Below are positions 1 to 8,774 of a stretch of 35,450 nt of DNA, one piece after another (within the stretch, counting starts at the first letter, position 1; each line of letters opens with the position of its first letter). Position numbers and translations under genes: made by a program. Below the pieces are notes generated by a model. That model was not told where the DNA came from. It saw only the letters and a program-made list of their open reading frames with translations, and searched no databases. Source of the stretch: Pseudomonas folii (GTDB taxonomy: Bacteria; Pseudomonadota; Gammaproteobacteria; Pseudomonadales; Pseudomonadaceae); contig NZ_JACONW010000052.1 in NCBI RefSeq assembly GCF_014357575.1, positions 1-35,450 on the forward strand, in the 5' to 3' direction.

Positions 1-3000
1 ACATCAGTGACTTCGTCGCGCCGGGTTTTACCTGAGCCAAACGAGCCCTTCTTCTTTTTGTCGTACAGAGAGTAATCACTGTCCTGCGCAGCGAGAATGT
101 CCAGGTTTTCGCCTGCAACCAGATAAGCTTCCTGCCCTGCCGTAATCTGGCTGGAGATGACGGTAAGGTTTTGCCCTGCCTGCAAGGCGACGCTGCCACC
201 TGCGTTCAGATCCGAAATCACTTGGCTGACATGATCTTCCTGCCTTGTCAGTTTTTTGCTCTTCGACAGGGAGTGTTCTTCATCTGCGGCGGAGCTGATC
301 AAGAGGTTTTCAGTCGCGGCCATAGCGATGTCGCGCTTAACGTCGATCTGGCTGGCGATGATTGCAATATTGCGGTCGGCCTGAGCCGTCATATCCCGCC
401 CGACCTTAATGGTAGAACCCAGCTGGGTAATGTTGCTGCTGTTGCTTCTGCTGCTTATGTAAGCGCTGTTGGTGACTTCGGTCGGGCCAAGCGTCAAATC
501 GCGCCCGGCCTGGATTTTCATGTCACGCCCGCTCTCCAGCACGCTGCCACGGTTGATGACGTCGCGGCCCGCCGAAAGCCTCATGTCATTGGCCGCTTCC
601 ACTCGGGCAGCACTGTCAGCAAATTCACTGTGGCGCTGTCCGTTTAAATCGTTATCCGCCGCAGTAACAGTGCGTTCGTTGATCAGATCGCCACTCAGCG
701 AGGTCAACGACACATCCCGACCGGCAATAATGCCGCCAGCCTTATTAGTGAGATCGTTAACTGCCAGCAGATCAAGGCGATCGCCGGCTTCTATCAGCCC
801 CGCATTGACGAGGTTATTGCCTGCGATTGCAGACAGATTGTTGGTCGCACGCAAAGTGCCGACGTTGCCGAGGTCTTGACCGGCTATCAACGAGAGGTCG
901 CTACCGGCAATCAGCGCACCGGTCGGGCCGAGGCGATTATCGGCCTGGGCCAAATACAGCACCGGCACCAACACTTTTTCGCCATTCACTTCATGCTCTT
1001 CAAGCCACACGATGTCGTGTGTCAGCGCAGCAACCTGCTGCGAACTCAGAGACACTCCAACGGCCAGATTCAATTTATCCTTGCTGGCGATAGCGTTGCT
1101 CATCAAGTATTTGAACTGGTCTTCATTGGAGGTCTGACCCTTGATAAAAGCCTGCCCGGTTCGGGCTAATATCGCCTGCTGAACCAGTCGTTGTTCATAC
1201 AAACCATCGCCCAGACGCTTGGCACTGACTTCCGGGTTGTAACCCAAACCGGCCAACAGATAATCCGAACTCATGAACTGCTTTAACTCAGTAAGCACCG
1301 GATTGGTTTCAATAAGATATTTCTGGGGTTTGGATACGAAGGAGCTGCTGGGTAGACCCTGGACCCTTTTAACGGTTTGTAATGCAGCAGACGCAGTAGG
1401 TGTGATCGCGGTGACTAGATTACCGTTTACAAACCCAGTCGCGCCCGCAGGGTTAGGGTTGTTAGCCGAAAGTGCACCTAAGCCAAGTTGGCGGGGAACA
1501 TTGGATATCTCACCCACCGATTGAATCTGGAAATTACTTGCTTGCGTATCCGGCACTGACAGCTCGCGCTGAGCGACCGAGACGGCTGCGCCGCCAATCG
1601 CCCAGGTTTGAGGCTGGCCGACGGGCTGCGCGACACTCGCTGTGGTGCCAGACTGGCCACTTAGCCGAAACAGACCGTTCTGCCCGGTGGGCAAGCTGAA
1701 ACCTGGAAGGCTGAGCGGGTTGACTTGCTGTTGAGCCAGGTCCGGAGGGAGCTGAGCATTTATACGCGTGAAAGGAATCGCCCCTTTAGAGCCGCCACCA
1801 GTGGAGGGAGGATTTTTGGACACACTCAAAAAATCACTATTGACCTGCAAGTTACCGTTTTTGATAGTGCCGGTGGCATTGACCTCTACCAGTTTGCCTG
1901 CCTGAATCACGGAAGGGGTACCGCTCGTACCTGTAAAGACGGTACTGCCGCCTACATAGTCATATGTGAAAATCCTGTCAGGAACTGAAACCTGCGCCCC
2001 TGTTCCGAAGTAAGGGTTTAGTTCATTTGTGGTTTGCTCTGCCCTACGGATCGGCTCCAACCCACAACCAGAATCACCGTTGCAAACGTCAGTGGTGTAA
2101 GTATGAACATATTTCGAGTTACGACGGTTGTACGCAGTTATTGCCCCTCGCTTCTCATCGACGAGATCGAAAAGATCGTAGACTCGCGCATTGTAAACAA
2201 GCGTCTTGGTAAAGGTCCCGGACTCGACAGCCGTGTTATCAAAATCGCCCACGTTCAGCTTTATATTTTTCCCTGCTGAGATGACCGAGGCAAAATTAGA
2301 GAAACTTCCGACGTTCGCAGTAAAATCCCCCCCTACCGAAACCAGGGCGTTATCGCCTATCGTGGTGGACTCTGACTCCCAATGCTCCTCAATGTAATAG
2401 TTGACCCACTTGCAGCCTCCGCTGCGCTGACATTCATAGGTGATATCGCCAGATATCAGCGTCTCCTTGCCGAGTATCGCTTCAGTCTTGTTTAAAAAAA
2501 AAGCCGATGAAAGAGAGAAATCTCCATCAACATTTATCGAAGACGCTAAATTTTTAATATTACCTGCTGCACCACCAGAGACACCTGAAATACCCAAGTT
2601 ACCGAAGCCGTAAATTGAGCTATTTTGGTTAGTTAAATCACCAACCAAAAGATTCATATTTTGCCCACTAAACAACAACCCACGCTCGTTAACCAGCGCT
2701 GGGGTTTTCAATGTCAGATTTTTTTCTGAACTCACCGTACCGTAATTGTTGATGGCACCGGCGTTAAAAACGAGATCGCCAACCGAGGTAATGCGATTGT
2801 AGTTAGTCGCAGCACCAGCAATATTAAGTTCGCTACGCGCGCCACCAGCGATATTCCCGGAACTGTTCAGGGCCAGCTGATTGGCGGTCAGGTTCATTGA
2901 TCCGAGACTGCTAAGTCGACCGCTCCCTGAATACGTTCCGCCGAGGCGTATATCCACCGCGCCATCGCTCGCTATCAATCCGTTGTTTGTCCAATTCCCC

Positions 3001-6000
3001 CCCGTCCCCGTAAATGACGTAGAACCCAGCAACTGCCCACTCGCTGTCTGATTCAGGGTTCCAACATTCACCGTCAAACGCCCGGCCTGGATAACACTAC
3101 TGTTGGTCCAGTTGTCAGCAGTTAGAGTCAAACCGCCGCGGGTGACTATATTGCCTCCGGCGTTGGTGAGATTTGCCGTGGAAATGTCGAAGGTGCCTTC
3201 GCCATTGTGCAGCAGGGAGCCGTTGCCATTACGGAAGCTGGCCGCTTTGAGAATCAGGCCGCTGTTGGCGACTTCAAGCTTGCCGTTGCGATTGTCGAAC
3301 AGGTTGCCGATCTGAAAGCTGGTGGTGCCACTGCTGCCCAGTGCTCGTAGCTGCCCGGTCTGGTTATCCAGACTCGCAGCAGTCACGGCCAGTGTGCTGT
3401 CGCTTTCGATGATGCCTAACTGGTTGTTCAGTGCACCGCTTAATTTGAGTTCAACTTGCCCAGCTGCAATCTGGCCGTCGTTATCACCACTGTTATCAAA
3501 GTTGGTGCCTGTAACGCGCACGAGTCCTTTGGCATACAGGCCGCCATTTCGGTTATCGAAGTTCGCAGTACTGATCAGCGCTTCGCCGGTCCGTGCCGAG
3601 ATACGCCCGCCGTAGTTATCGAAACCGCCCAATGCATTGAGGTTAAGACGCTGAGCCTGGATGACACCGCCCTGCCGAATGACGTCGTAGCCATTTTTCA
3701 TCAAACCGGTAACGTTCGCAGTGAACATGCCTTGCAGGCTCGATAGCACACCGCCGCGACTGTCAAGGTTTGCGGCGGTCACGTTCAGGTCGTTGTCTTG
3801 GGAAATTATCCGACCGTTCCGGTTATCAATATCGCCGGTCACGTTAATGCGTAGCGTGCCTTGGCTTTGCAGAGTACCGCTTACGTTGGAAAGACCAGCC
3901 GCTTGCACTTCTAGGTCGGCGCTCTGGCTGTAGATAAGGCCGTCGCCATCGTTAAGGACGCTGCCGCCCGCATTGAGGATCAGGTTGGCATTGGCCGCAA
4001 CGGTGCCTCGGTTGCGGTTGTCCAGGTCAGACGAAGTGTTGAGGGTCATCAGGCTCTGACTGACCAACTGCCCGGCCTGATTGTTTATTGCAGCGCTGCG
4101 ACGCAACAGCAGTGCGCGACCGCTGGCCAGTTTGCCGCTGGCATTGGTTAAGGTGTCCAACAAGTCGAGCGTTATTGAGCCGGTACTGCTCAAGTTGCCG
4201 GCACTGTTGTCCAAAGACAGGCCTTCGAAGCTGAAGTCTTGCTGCGCAGTAAGGTTACCTGCCGCATTACTCAAGGTGTTGGCTTTGATGACCAGCCCTG
4301 CGCCGCTGTCGATGAGACCGTTCTGGCTGTTGTCCAGTAAACCTGCGACGGTCAGCCTTTGATCTGTGCCGCTGGAAAGTATGCCGCCCCTGTTATCGAG
4401 GCTGTCGGCACTCACGGTCAACGTTTTCTGGCTGACCAGTGCGCCATTTGCGCCATTGAGTAACTCCCCCGTCAGTACCGCATCGAGATTGCCGTTACGG
4501 CTGGAGAGCGTGCCACTGTTGCGGTTGTCGAGACGGTTGCCAGAAACGCTCAGCCCCTGCCAACCTGAGATCAGCCCGTTCTGATTTAGCAGGCTCATAG
4601 CGTCGACGGTCAGTACATTGCTGCTAATCAGCTTGCCGCTATTGTTATTGAGGGTACGGGCGTTCATGGTGAAACTATGAGCGCTTGATATCTCACCGGA
4701 CTGATTGTCAAGATCGCGTAAACCACTGAAAGTAAGCGGCCCAGTGGCAGTGATCAAGCCGCCACGGTTATCGAGGTCGTTGCCGTTGAGCTCTATCGAC
4801 AGCCCGGCATCACTAATCACGCGACCGGCGTTCAGTGACATGCTGTTAAGAACGAGGGTCATATCGCTGGACGCGGACACTTCACCACCGCTGCCGGATT
4901 TCAGGCTGTTGGCGGTCAACTCCAGCGTGCCTGCGCTATTGATCAGACCTGCGGAGGTGTTGTTGATCGACGTAGCGTTGAGGGACAGACGCGTGCCACC
5001 CAGCAGCTGTCCGTTCTGATTATCAAGGCTGACAGCACCGACATCGAGTACCTGAACAGCGTTTATCAGCCCATTATCACTATTAGTGAGCAGCCCCGTA
5101 ACGGTCAGAACCAGGTCATCGCGACTCGTCAGCGTGCCTCCGCTGTTATTGAGGGTATTGACGCTTGCATCGACACCCGCTGCGGCGATCATGCCCTTGA
5201 CGTTGTCCAGGGCGCGCGCGACGCGCAGAGTCAGCGATTGATTACTAAGTAATTTGCCGCCACTGTTATCGATCTGTTGAGCGTCAAGCGTAAAAGCCTG
5301 AGCACTGGAGATTTCGCCATTCTGGTTCAGCACGTCATTGACGTTCTTCAGCAACAGCGCGCCTGGCGAGTTGATCAGACCGTTCTGATTGTTCAACTGG
5401 CCGTTATTCAGATCCAGGCTCAACGAAGTATTGCTGAACAGGCTACCGCCCTGTTGATCAAGGCTGCTGACGTTGACCGTCAGTGCCTGGCCACTGCCGA
5501 TACTTCCACCACTGCGATTGGTCAGTTTTGCGGCAGTCAGAGCAAGCAGGTCGCCACTGCTCAGCCGACCGCCGTCGCTGTTATCAAAGTTTCCGGTGCG
5601 CAATGTCAGCGGTCCTTTACCGCTGATATTGCCTTGTCGGGTATTGTCGACGTTGGCGCTGTGCAGATCGAGGGCGCTGTCGGTAACCAGTTGGCCGCCC
5701 TGGTTACTTATCGAACTCAAACTGTCTATGGCTAGATTGCCTGCGCTTGAAACACTGCCCGCGGTATTGGTCAGAGAACCAACCTTCAACGTCAGCGTCT
5801 CTTCACTGTTAATCAAGCCTTGGCTGTTATCGAGCACCGATGACAAGTCAATATTGACGCCGCTCAACGCACTCACAGCGCCGCCGGTATTGTCGAGCGT
5901 GCTGCCAACCAGTTTTAGAGCAGCTTTGCTGGAAATCAGCCCGTCGTCCCGGTTAGTGATCTGGGCCACACTCAGGCTCAGCGTTTGCTGAGCTAAAACC

Positions 6001-8753
6001 CGGCCGTTGTCGCTGTTATTCAGTTGCTGACCAGTCAGCGTAATCGCCTCCTGACTGGATAACTCGCCACCCCGGTTATCGATCTCAAGGACATTGATAT
6101 CGAGGGTGTTAGTGGCACCAATAAAACCGTCAAGGCGGTTGTCCAGGGTGTTGCCCGTCAAGGTGAGCGCACCTTGAGCAAGCATCTGACCGCCCTGTTG
6201 CTGAAAGCTACCGATCCTAGCATTGAGGTTTTGTTTGCTGGCGATCTGACCGAGGCCGTTGTCTACCGTCGCAGCATCCAGCTCCAGTTTTCCGTCGCTG
6301 ATCAGCGTGCCTTTGACGTTAGTCAAAGCTGTATCAACCGTAACGTCCAACTCGGCACGACTGCTGATCAAACCTTCGCGGTTATCCAGGCTGCCACTGT
6401 CGAGGTTCAAGGCTGCGGCGGAAATCGTGCCTTTGACGTTGTTCAAAGCCTTGTCCACGATCAGGGTCAAAGCCTGATTGCTGAGCAATTTGCCGTCAGC
6501 ATTGTCGAGACTGCGGGCTTTCAGCGTGAACGCCTGCGCGCTGGAGATTTCTCCATTCTGATTGACGACACCGTTCAGATTTTTCAGCAGCAATGCGCCC
6601 GGCGCATTAATCAATCCGCCCTGGTTATTCAACTGTCCATTATTGAGATCGAGGCTCAGCGAGGTATTGCTGAACAGTTCACCGGCCTGCTGATCAAGAC
6701 TGGTGACGCTGGCAGTCAATGCCAGCGCACTGGCTATTCGTCCTGCGTTCTGATTGATGACTTTACCTGCCATCAACCACAACGTATCGCTACTCGTGAG
6801 GCTACCGCTTTGGCTGTTATCAAACAGTCCGGCGGTGATCTGCGTAGAGCCTTTGCCGAACAGTTTTCCCTTTTGGCTATTGTCCAGACTGGCGGCGGTA
6901 ATCGTCAGGTTTGCATCGCTGGTAATCTGCCCGCCACGGTTATTGGCGAGGCCATCAATGATCAGTGTTGATGCACCGGAGCTGCTAATAATGCCTGCGT
7001 TGTTAATCAGCGACGCGGCGCTTAAATCCAGCATGCCATCACTACGTAAAACGCCTTGGCTATTGTTGACTGCACCGCTAACCGTCAGACCCAGCTTGTT
7101 TTTTGCATAGAAGCTGCCATTACCGGTATTAGTCAGCTGGCCCACGTTCGCTGTCAGCCTGCTCAGGCTAGAGACTTCCGCGCTGCGGTTATCAAGCGTC
7201 CCAGCGTTGAGCTGCAGATCACCCGAGGCACTCATGATGCCTAGCTGATTGAGCAATTGGCCGGAGATGCGCGCTGACAAGCCGCTGGAGCTGACAATCC
7301 TGCCCTGCTGGCTGTTATCCAACGCATCAGCGGTAATTGTCAGATCGCCGCTGCTGCTGACGAGTCCGCTCCCAGCGTTCGAAATCTGGCGTGCAGTGAT
7401 GTCCACGCTGCCACTCTGACTTAGAATCCTGCCGCTCTGACGATTGTCCACGGACGCCGCTACTATTCGAGTGCTGGACTGCCCACTCAAGGTTGCGCCT
7501 TGGTTGTCGAGGGTTTGGGTAATAGTGGCTTGCACAGCACGGCTGGCGCTAATGCTTCCGCGATTACTGATGCCTTTTGCGGATAGCGTTACGTCGCCCG
7601 AAGCATTACGACCGTTATCAGGATTAACCCCGGCCTCAATAACGGCCATGTTGGTGAGCTGACCGCCCGCAGAAAGCGTCACTGCGTCACGGGCCGCGAT
7701 ATTTTGCCGCGCGGTAAGATCGCCGGTCGTGGTAACCGCCAGTGAGGAGCCTGCGTAAAGGGCACCATTGATTTCAGCGGTGCCGGCCTTGATTGCGACC
7801 GCGCTGCTCGCAGCGGCCTGCGCCATGCTCAGATGCCCGTTCGCATCGATCTGTATGTCACCACCATTGGCCGCGAGGTCTCCGGCCAGTCTCACCCCGA
7901 CGCCGGCATCGGTACCTACAAGTCGAATAGCGCCTGCATACATCCCGCCCAGAGCCGAGCTGTCGATAGCGAGTTCCGGCTTGGCGCTGCCATCGTCTGG
8001 CAATGCCGTGGCTGTAAGTGTCTGCGCGTCAACGTTGTTGCGACCGGTGATGATATTGAGCTTCCTGGCGTGAAGCTCAGCGTTGATTTTCGCGCTGCGG
8101 GTGATGATGTCGAATTGTTCGACGTTTTCAGCGTTTAATCCCAAACCATCAATGGAGATGCTGCCGCCCTGAACGTTGAAGCGCTCCAGACGGCCGCTGC
8201 CATCCAGCATCGGTTTACCGGTGGTCAAGGTCACTTGTGGCGTGTTAATGAAGCCGCAACCATTGCAACTGATGCCATAGGGGTTGGCGACTATGACACG
8301 CGCAGCTTGCCCGGCCACTTCCGTATAGCCTTTGAGCTGGGTGGCGTTGGCACCGACCACCTCGTTAAGAATGGTGGCAGCGGCGTTACCTCTGAGGTTC
8401 GAGTTGCCGACGATAATGCCACCCAGCTGGGTCGAACCGGTTTGCTGGTTGATGTTATTGAGGATGACCCCTTTGGCGTCGACGTTGTACTGCTGGTACT
8501 GATTATGGGACAGGCCGCTGGCGTTCGGCGCAGCGATATTGACAATAGGTACCCCGTTTCCGGCCTGGCTCAGACTCGTGTTCGTACTGCCGCTCACTGC
8601 AATACCGTCAGCCTGAGCCCATAGCGGTTGCCAGAACATCGCATTGGCAAGAATCAGCGCAATGCCACGTTTGGGCATACCCCAGAACGTCTCGCGCGGG
8701 GTCAGAGCAGATGAAGGCTGACGAGCAAGAAAAGCGAGCTGACGAACGTCCAT
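1..8753 (-). CDS. TpsA exoprotein, filamentous haemagglutinin / CdiA-like (3' end outside window)
   Basis: Large secreted adhesin of a two-partner secretion system, possibly a CdiA-type contact-dependent inhibition protein. The frame is open from ATG 8753 to the left edge, about 2,917 codons with no stop. Residues 1-47 form a long signal region (MDVRQLAFLARQPSS then a hydrophobic stretch ending LWAQA). Residues about 48-300 are the TPS secretion domain, with NPYGISCNGCG starting at residue 157. From about residue 370 to 2,000 there are about 20-residue FHA-1 repeats of the type LDN..G.L.S.G.L.. . Positions about 2550-1320 encode a non-repeat region with two short Cys pairs. Near 1320 comes YLIETNPVLTELKQFMSSDY, a block conserved in FHA/CdiA proteins. 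FHA-2 repeats follow, ending at the edge in DSDYSLYDKKKKGSFGSGKT. The gene lies 21 bases after tpsB. Whether a toxin domain follows cannot be seen, so CDI is only a possibility; the TpsA family call is very secure. Confidence 0.95.
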   Translation of the reverse strand, partial: MDVRQLAFLARQPSSALTPRETFWGMPKRGIALILANAMFWQPLWAQADGIAVSGSTNTSLSQAGNGVPIVNIAAPNASGLSHNQYQQYNVDAKGVILNNINQQTGSTQLGGIIVGNSNLRGNAAATILNEVVGANATQLKGYTEVAGQAARVIVANPYGISCNGCGFINTPQVTLTTGKPMLDGSGRLERFNVQGGSISIDGLGLNAENVEQFDIITRSAKINAELHARKLNIITGRNNVDAQTLTATALPDDGSAKPELAIDSSALGGMYAGAIRLVGTDAGVGVRLAGDLAANGGDIQIDANGHLSMAQAAASSAVAIKAGTAEINGALYAGSSLAVTTTGDLTARQNIAARDAVTLSAGGQLTNMAVIEAGVNPDNGRNASGDVTLSAKGISNRGSISASRAVQATITQTLDNQGATLSGQSSTRIVAASVDNRQSGRILSQSGSVDITARQISNAGSGLVSSSGDLTITADALDNSQQGRIVSSSGLSARISGQLLNQLGIMSASGDLQLNAGTLDNRSAEVSSLSRLTANVGQLTNTGNGSFYAKNKLGLTVSGAVNNSQGVLRSDGMLDLSAASLINNAGIISSSGASTLIIDGLANNRGGQITSDANLTITAASLDNSQKGKLFGKGSTQITAGLFDNSQSGSLTSSDTLWLMAGKVINQNAGRIASALALTASVTSLDQQAGELFSNTSLSLDLNNGQLNNQGGLINAPGALLLKNLNGVVNQNGEISSAQAFTLKARSLDNADGKLLSNQALTLIVDKALNNVKGTISAAALNLDSGSLDNREGLISSRAELDVTVDTALTNVKGTLISDGKLELDAATVDNGLGQIASKQNLNARIGSFQQQGGQMLAQGALTLTGNTLDNRLDGFIGATNTLDINVLEIDNRGGELSSQEAITLTGQQLNNSDNGRVLAQQTLSLSVAQITNRDDGLISSKAALKLVGSTLDNTGGAVSALSGVNIDLSSVLDNSQGLINSEETLTLKVGSLTNTAGSVSSAGNLAIDSLSSISNQGGQLVTDSALDLHSANVDNTRQGNISGKGPLTLRTGNFDNSDGGRLSSGDLLALTAAKLTNRSGGSIGSGQALTVNVSSLDQQGGSLFSNTSLSLDLNNGQLNNQNGLINSPGALLLKNVNDVLNQNGEISSAQAFTLDAQQIDNSGGKLLSNQSLTLRVARALDNVKGMIAAAGVDASVNTLNNSGGTLTSRDDLVLTVTGLLTNSDNGLINAVQVLDVGAVSLDNQNGQLLGGTRLSLNATSINNTSAGLINSAGTLELTANSLKSGSGGEVSASSDMTLVLNSMSLNAGRVISDAGLSIELNGNDLDNRGGLITATGPLTFSGLRDLDNQSGEISSAHSFTMNARTLNNNSGKLISSNVLTVDAMSLLNQNGLISGWQGLSVSGNRLDNRNSGTLSSRNGNLDAVLTGELLNGANGALVSQKTLTVSADSLDNRGGILSSGTDQRLTVAGLLDNSQNGLIDSGAGLVIKANTLSNAAGNLTAQQDFSFEGLSLDNSAGNLSSTGSITLDLLDTLTNASGKLASGRALLLRRSAAINNQAGQLVSQSLMTLNTSSDLDNRNRGTVAANANLILNAGGSVLNDGDGLIYSQSADLEVQAAGLSNVSGTLQSQGTLRINVTGDIDNRNGRIISQDNDLNVTAANLDSRGGVLSSLQGMFTANVTGLMKNGYDVIRQGGVIQAQRLNLNALGGFDNYGGRISARTGEALISTANFDNRNGGLYAKGLVRVTGTNFDNSGDNDGQIAAGQVELKLSGALNNQLGIIESDSTLAVTAASLDNQTGQLRALGSSGTTSFQIGNLFDNRNGKLEVANSGLILKAASFRNGNGSLLHNGEGTFDISTANLTNAGGNIVTRGGLTLTADNWTNSSVIQAGRLTVNVGTLNQTASGQLLGSTSFTGTGGNWTNNGLIASDGAVDIRLGGTYSGSGRLSSLGSMNLTANQLALNSSGNIAGGARSELNIAGAATNYNRITSVGDLVFNAGAINNYGTVSSEKNLTLKTPALVNERGLLFSGQNMNLLVGDLTNQNSSIYGFGNLGISGVSGGAAGNIKNLASSINVDGDFSLSSAFFLNKTEAILGKETLISGDITYECQRSGGCKWVNYYIEEHWESESTTIGDNALVSVGGDFTANVGSFSNFASVISAGKNIKLNVGDFDNTAVESGTFTKTLVYNARVYDLFDLVDEKRGAITAYNRRNSKYVHTYTTDVCNGDSGCGLEPIRRAEQTTNELNPYFGTGAQVSVPDRIFTYDYVGGSTVFTGTSGTPSVIQAGKLVEVNATGTIKNGNLQVNSDFLSVSKNPPSTGGGSKGAIPFTRINAQLPPDLAQQQVNPLSLPGFSLPTGQNGLFRLSGQSGTTASVAQPVGQPQTWAIGGAAVSVAQRELSVPDTQASNFQIQSVGEISNVPRQLGLGALSANNPNPAGATGFVNGNLVTAITPTASAALQTVKRVQGLPSSSFVSKPQKYLIETNPVLTELKQFMSSDYLLAGLGYNPEVSAKRLGDGLYEQRLVQQAILARTGQAFIKGQTSNEDQFKYLMSNAIASKDKLNLAVGVSLSSQQVAALTHDIVWLEEHEVNGEKVLVPVLYLAQADNRLGPTGALIAGSDLSLIAGQDLGNVGTLRATNNLSAIAGNNLVNAGLIEAGDRLDLLAVNDLTNKAGGIIAGRDVSLTSLSGDLINERTVTAADNDLNGQRHSEFADSAARVEAANDMRLSAGRDVINRGSVLESGRDMKIQAGRDLTLGPTEVTNSAYISSRSNSSNITQLGSTIKVGRDMTAQADRNIAIIASQIDVKRDIAMAATENLLISSAADEEHSLSKSKKLTRQEDHVSQVISDLNAGGSVALQAGQNLTVISSQITAGQEAYLVAGENLDILAAQDSDYSLYDKKKKGSFGSGKTRRDEVTD
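5192..5760 (-). repeat. Long internal repeat of tpsA, copy A
   Basis: This stretch of the FHA-1 region matches the stretch beginning at 6428 at nucleotide level, with a constant offset of 1,236 bases (412 codons). Shared landmarks are TTGACGTTGT at about 5196/6432, the run CTGGAGATTTC near 5306/6542, and TATTGCTGAACAG near 5431/6667. Beyond about 5680 the match weakens and the offset becomes about 1,239. It is much longer than the basic ~60-66 base FHA repeat, so it looks like a segmental duplication. Confidence 0.75.
6428..6999 (-). repeat. Long internal repeat of tpsA, copy B
   Basis: Partner of the copy at 5192-5760. The two agree in order and spacing over several hundred bases, clearly better than neighbouring FHA repeats agree with each other. 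A further copy one period to the left (about 3956) or right (about 7664) is not evident by eye. Confidence 0.75.
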
Positions 8754-8774
8754 GTAGGGTGTCTCGAAAAAGTG

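Noticed and set aside
171..8624. Many plus-strand ORFs of 60-265 codons opposite the large TpsA gene
   Set aside because: They are antisense shadows. The minus-strand frame is open throughout and gives a clear TpsA protein, while the plus-strand products repeat only because the FHA repeats do.
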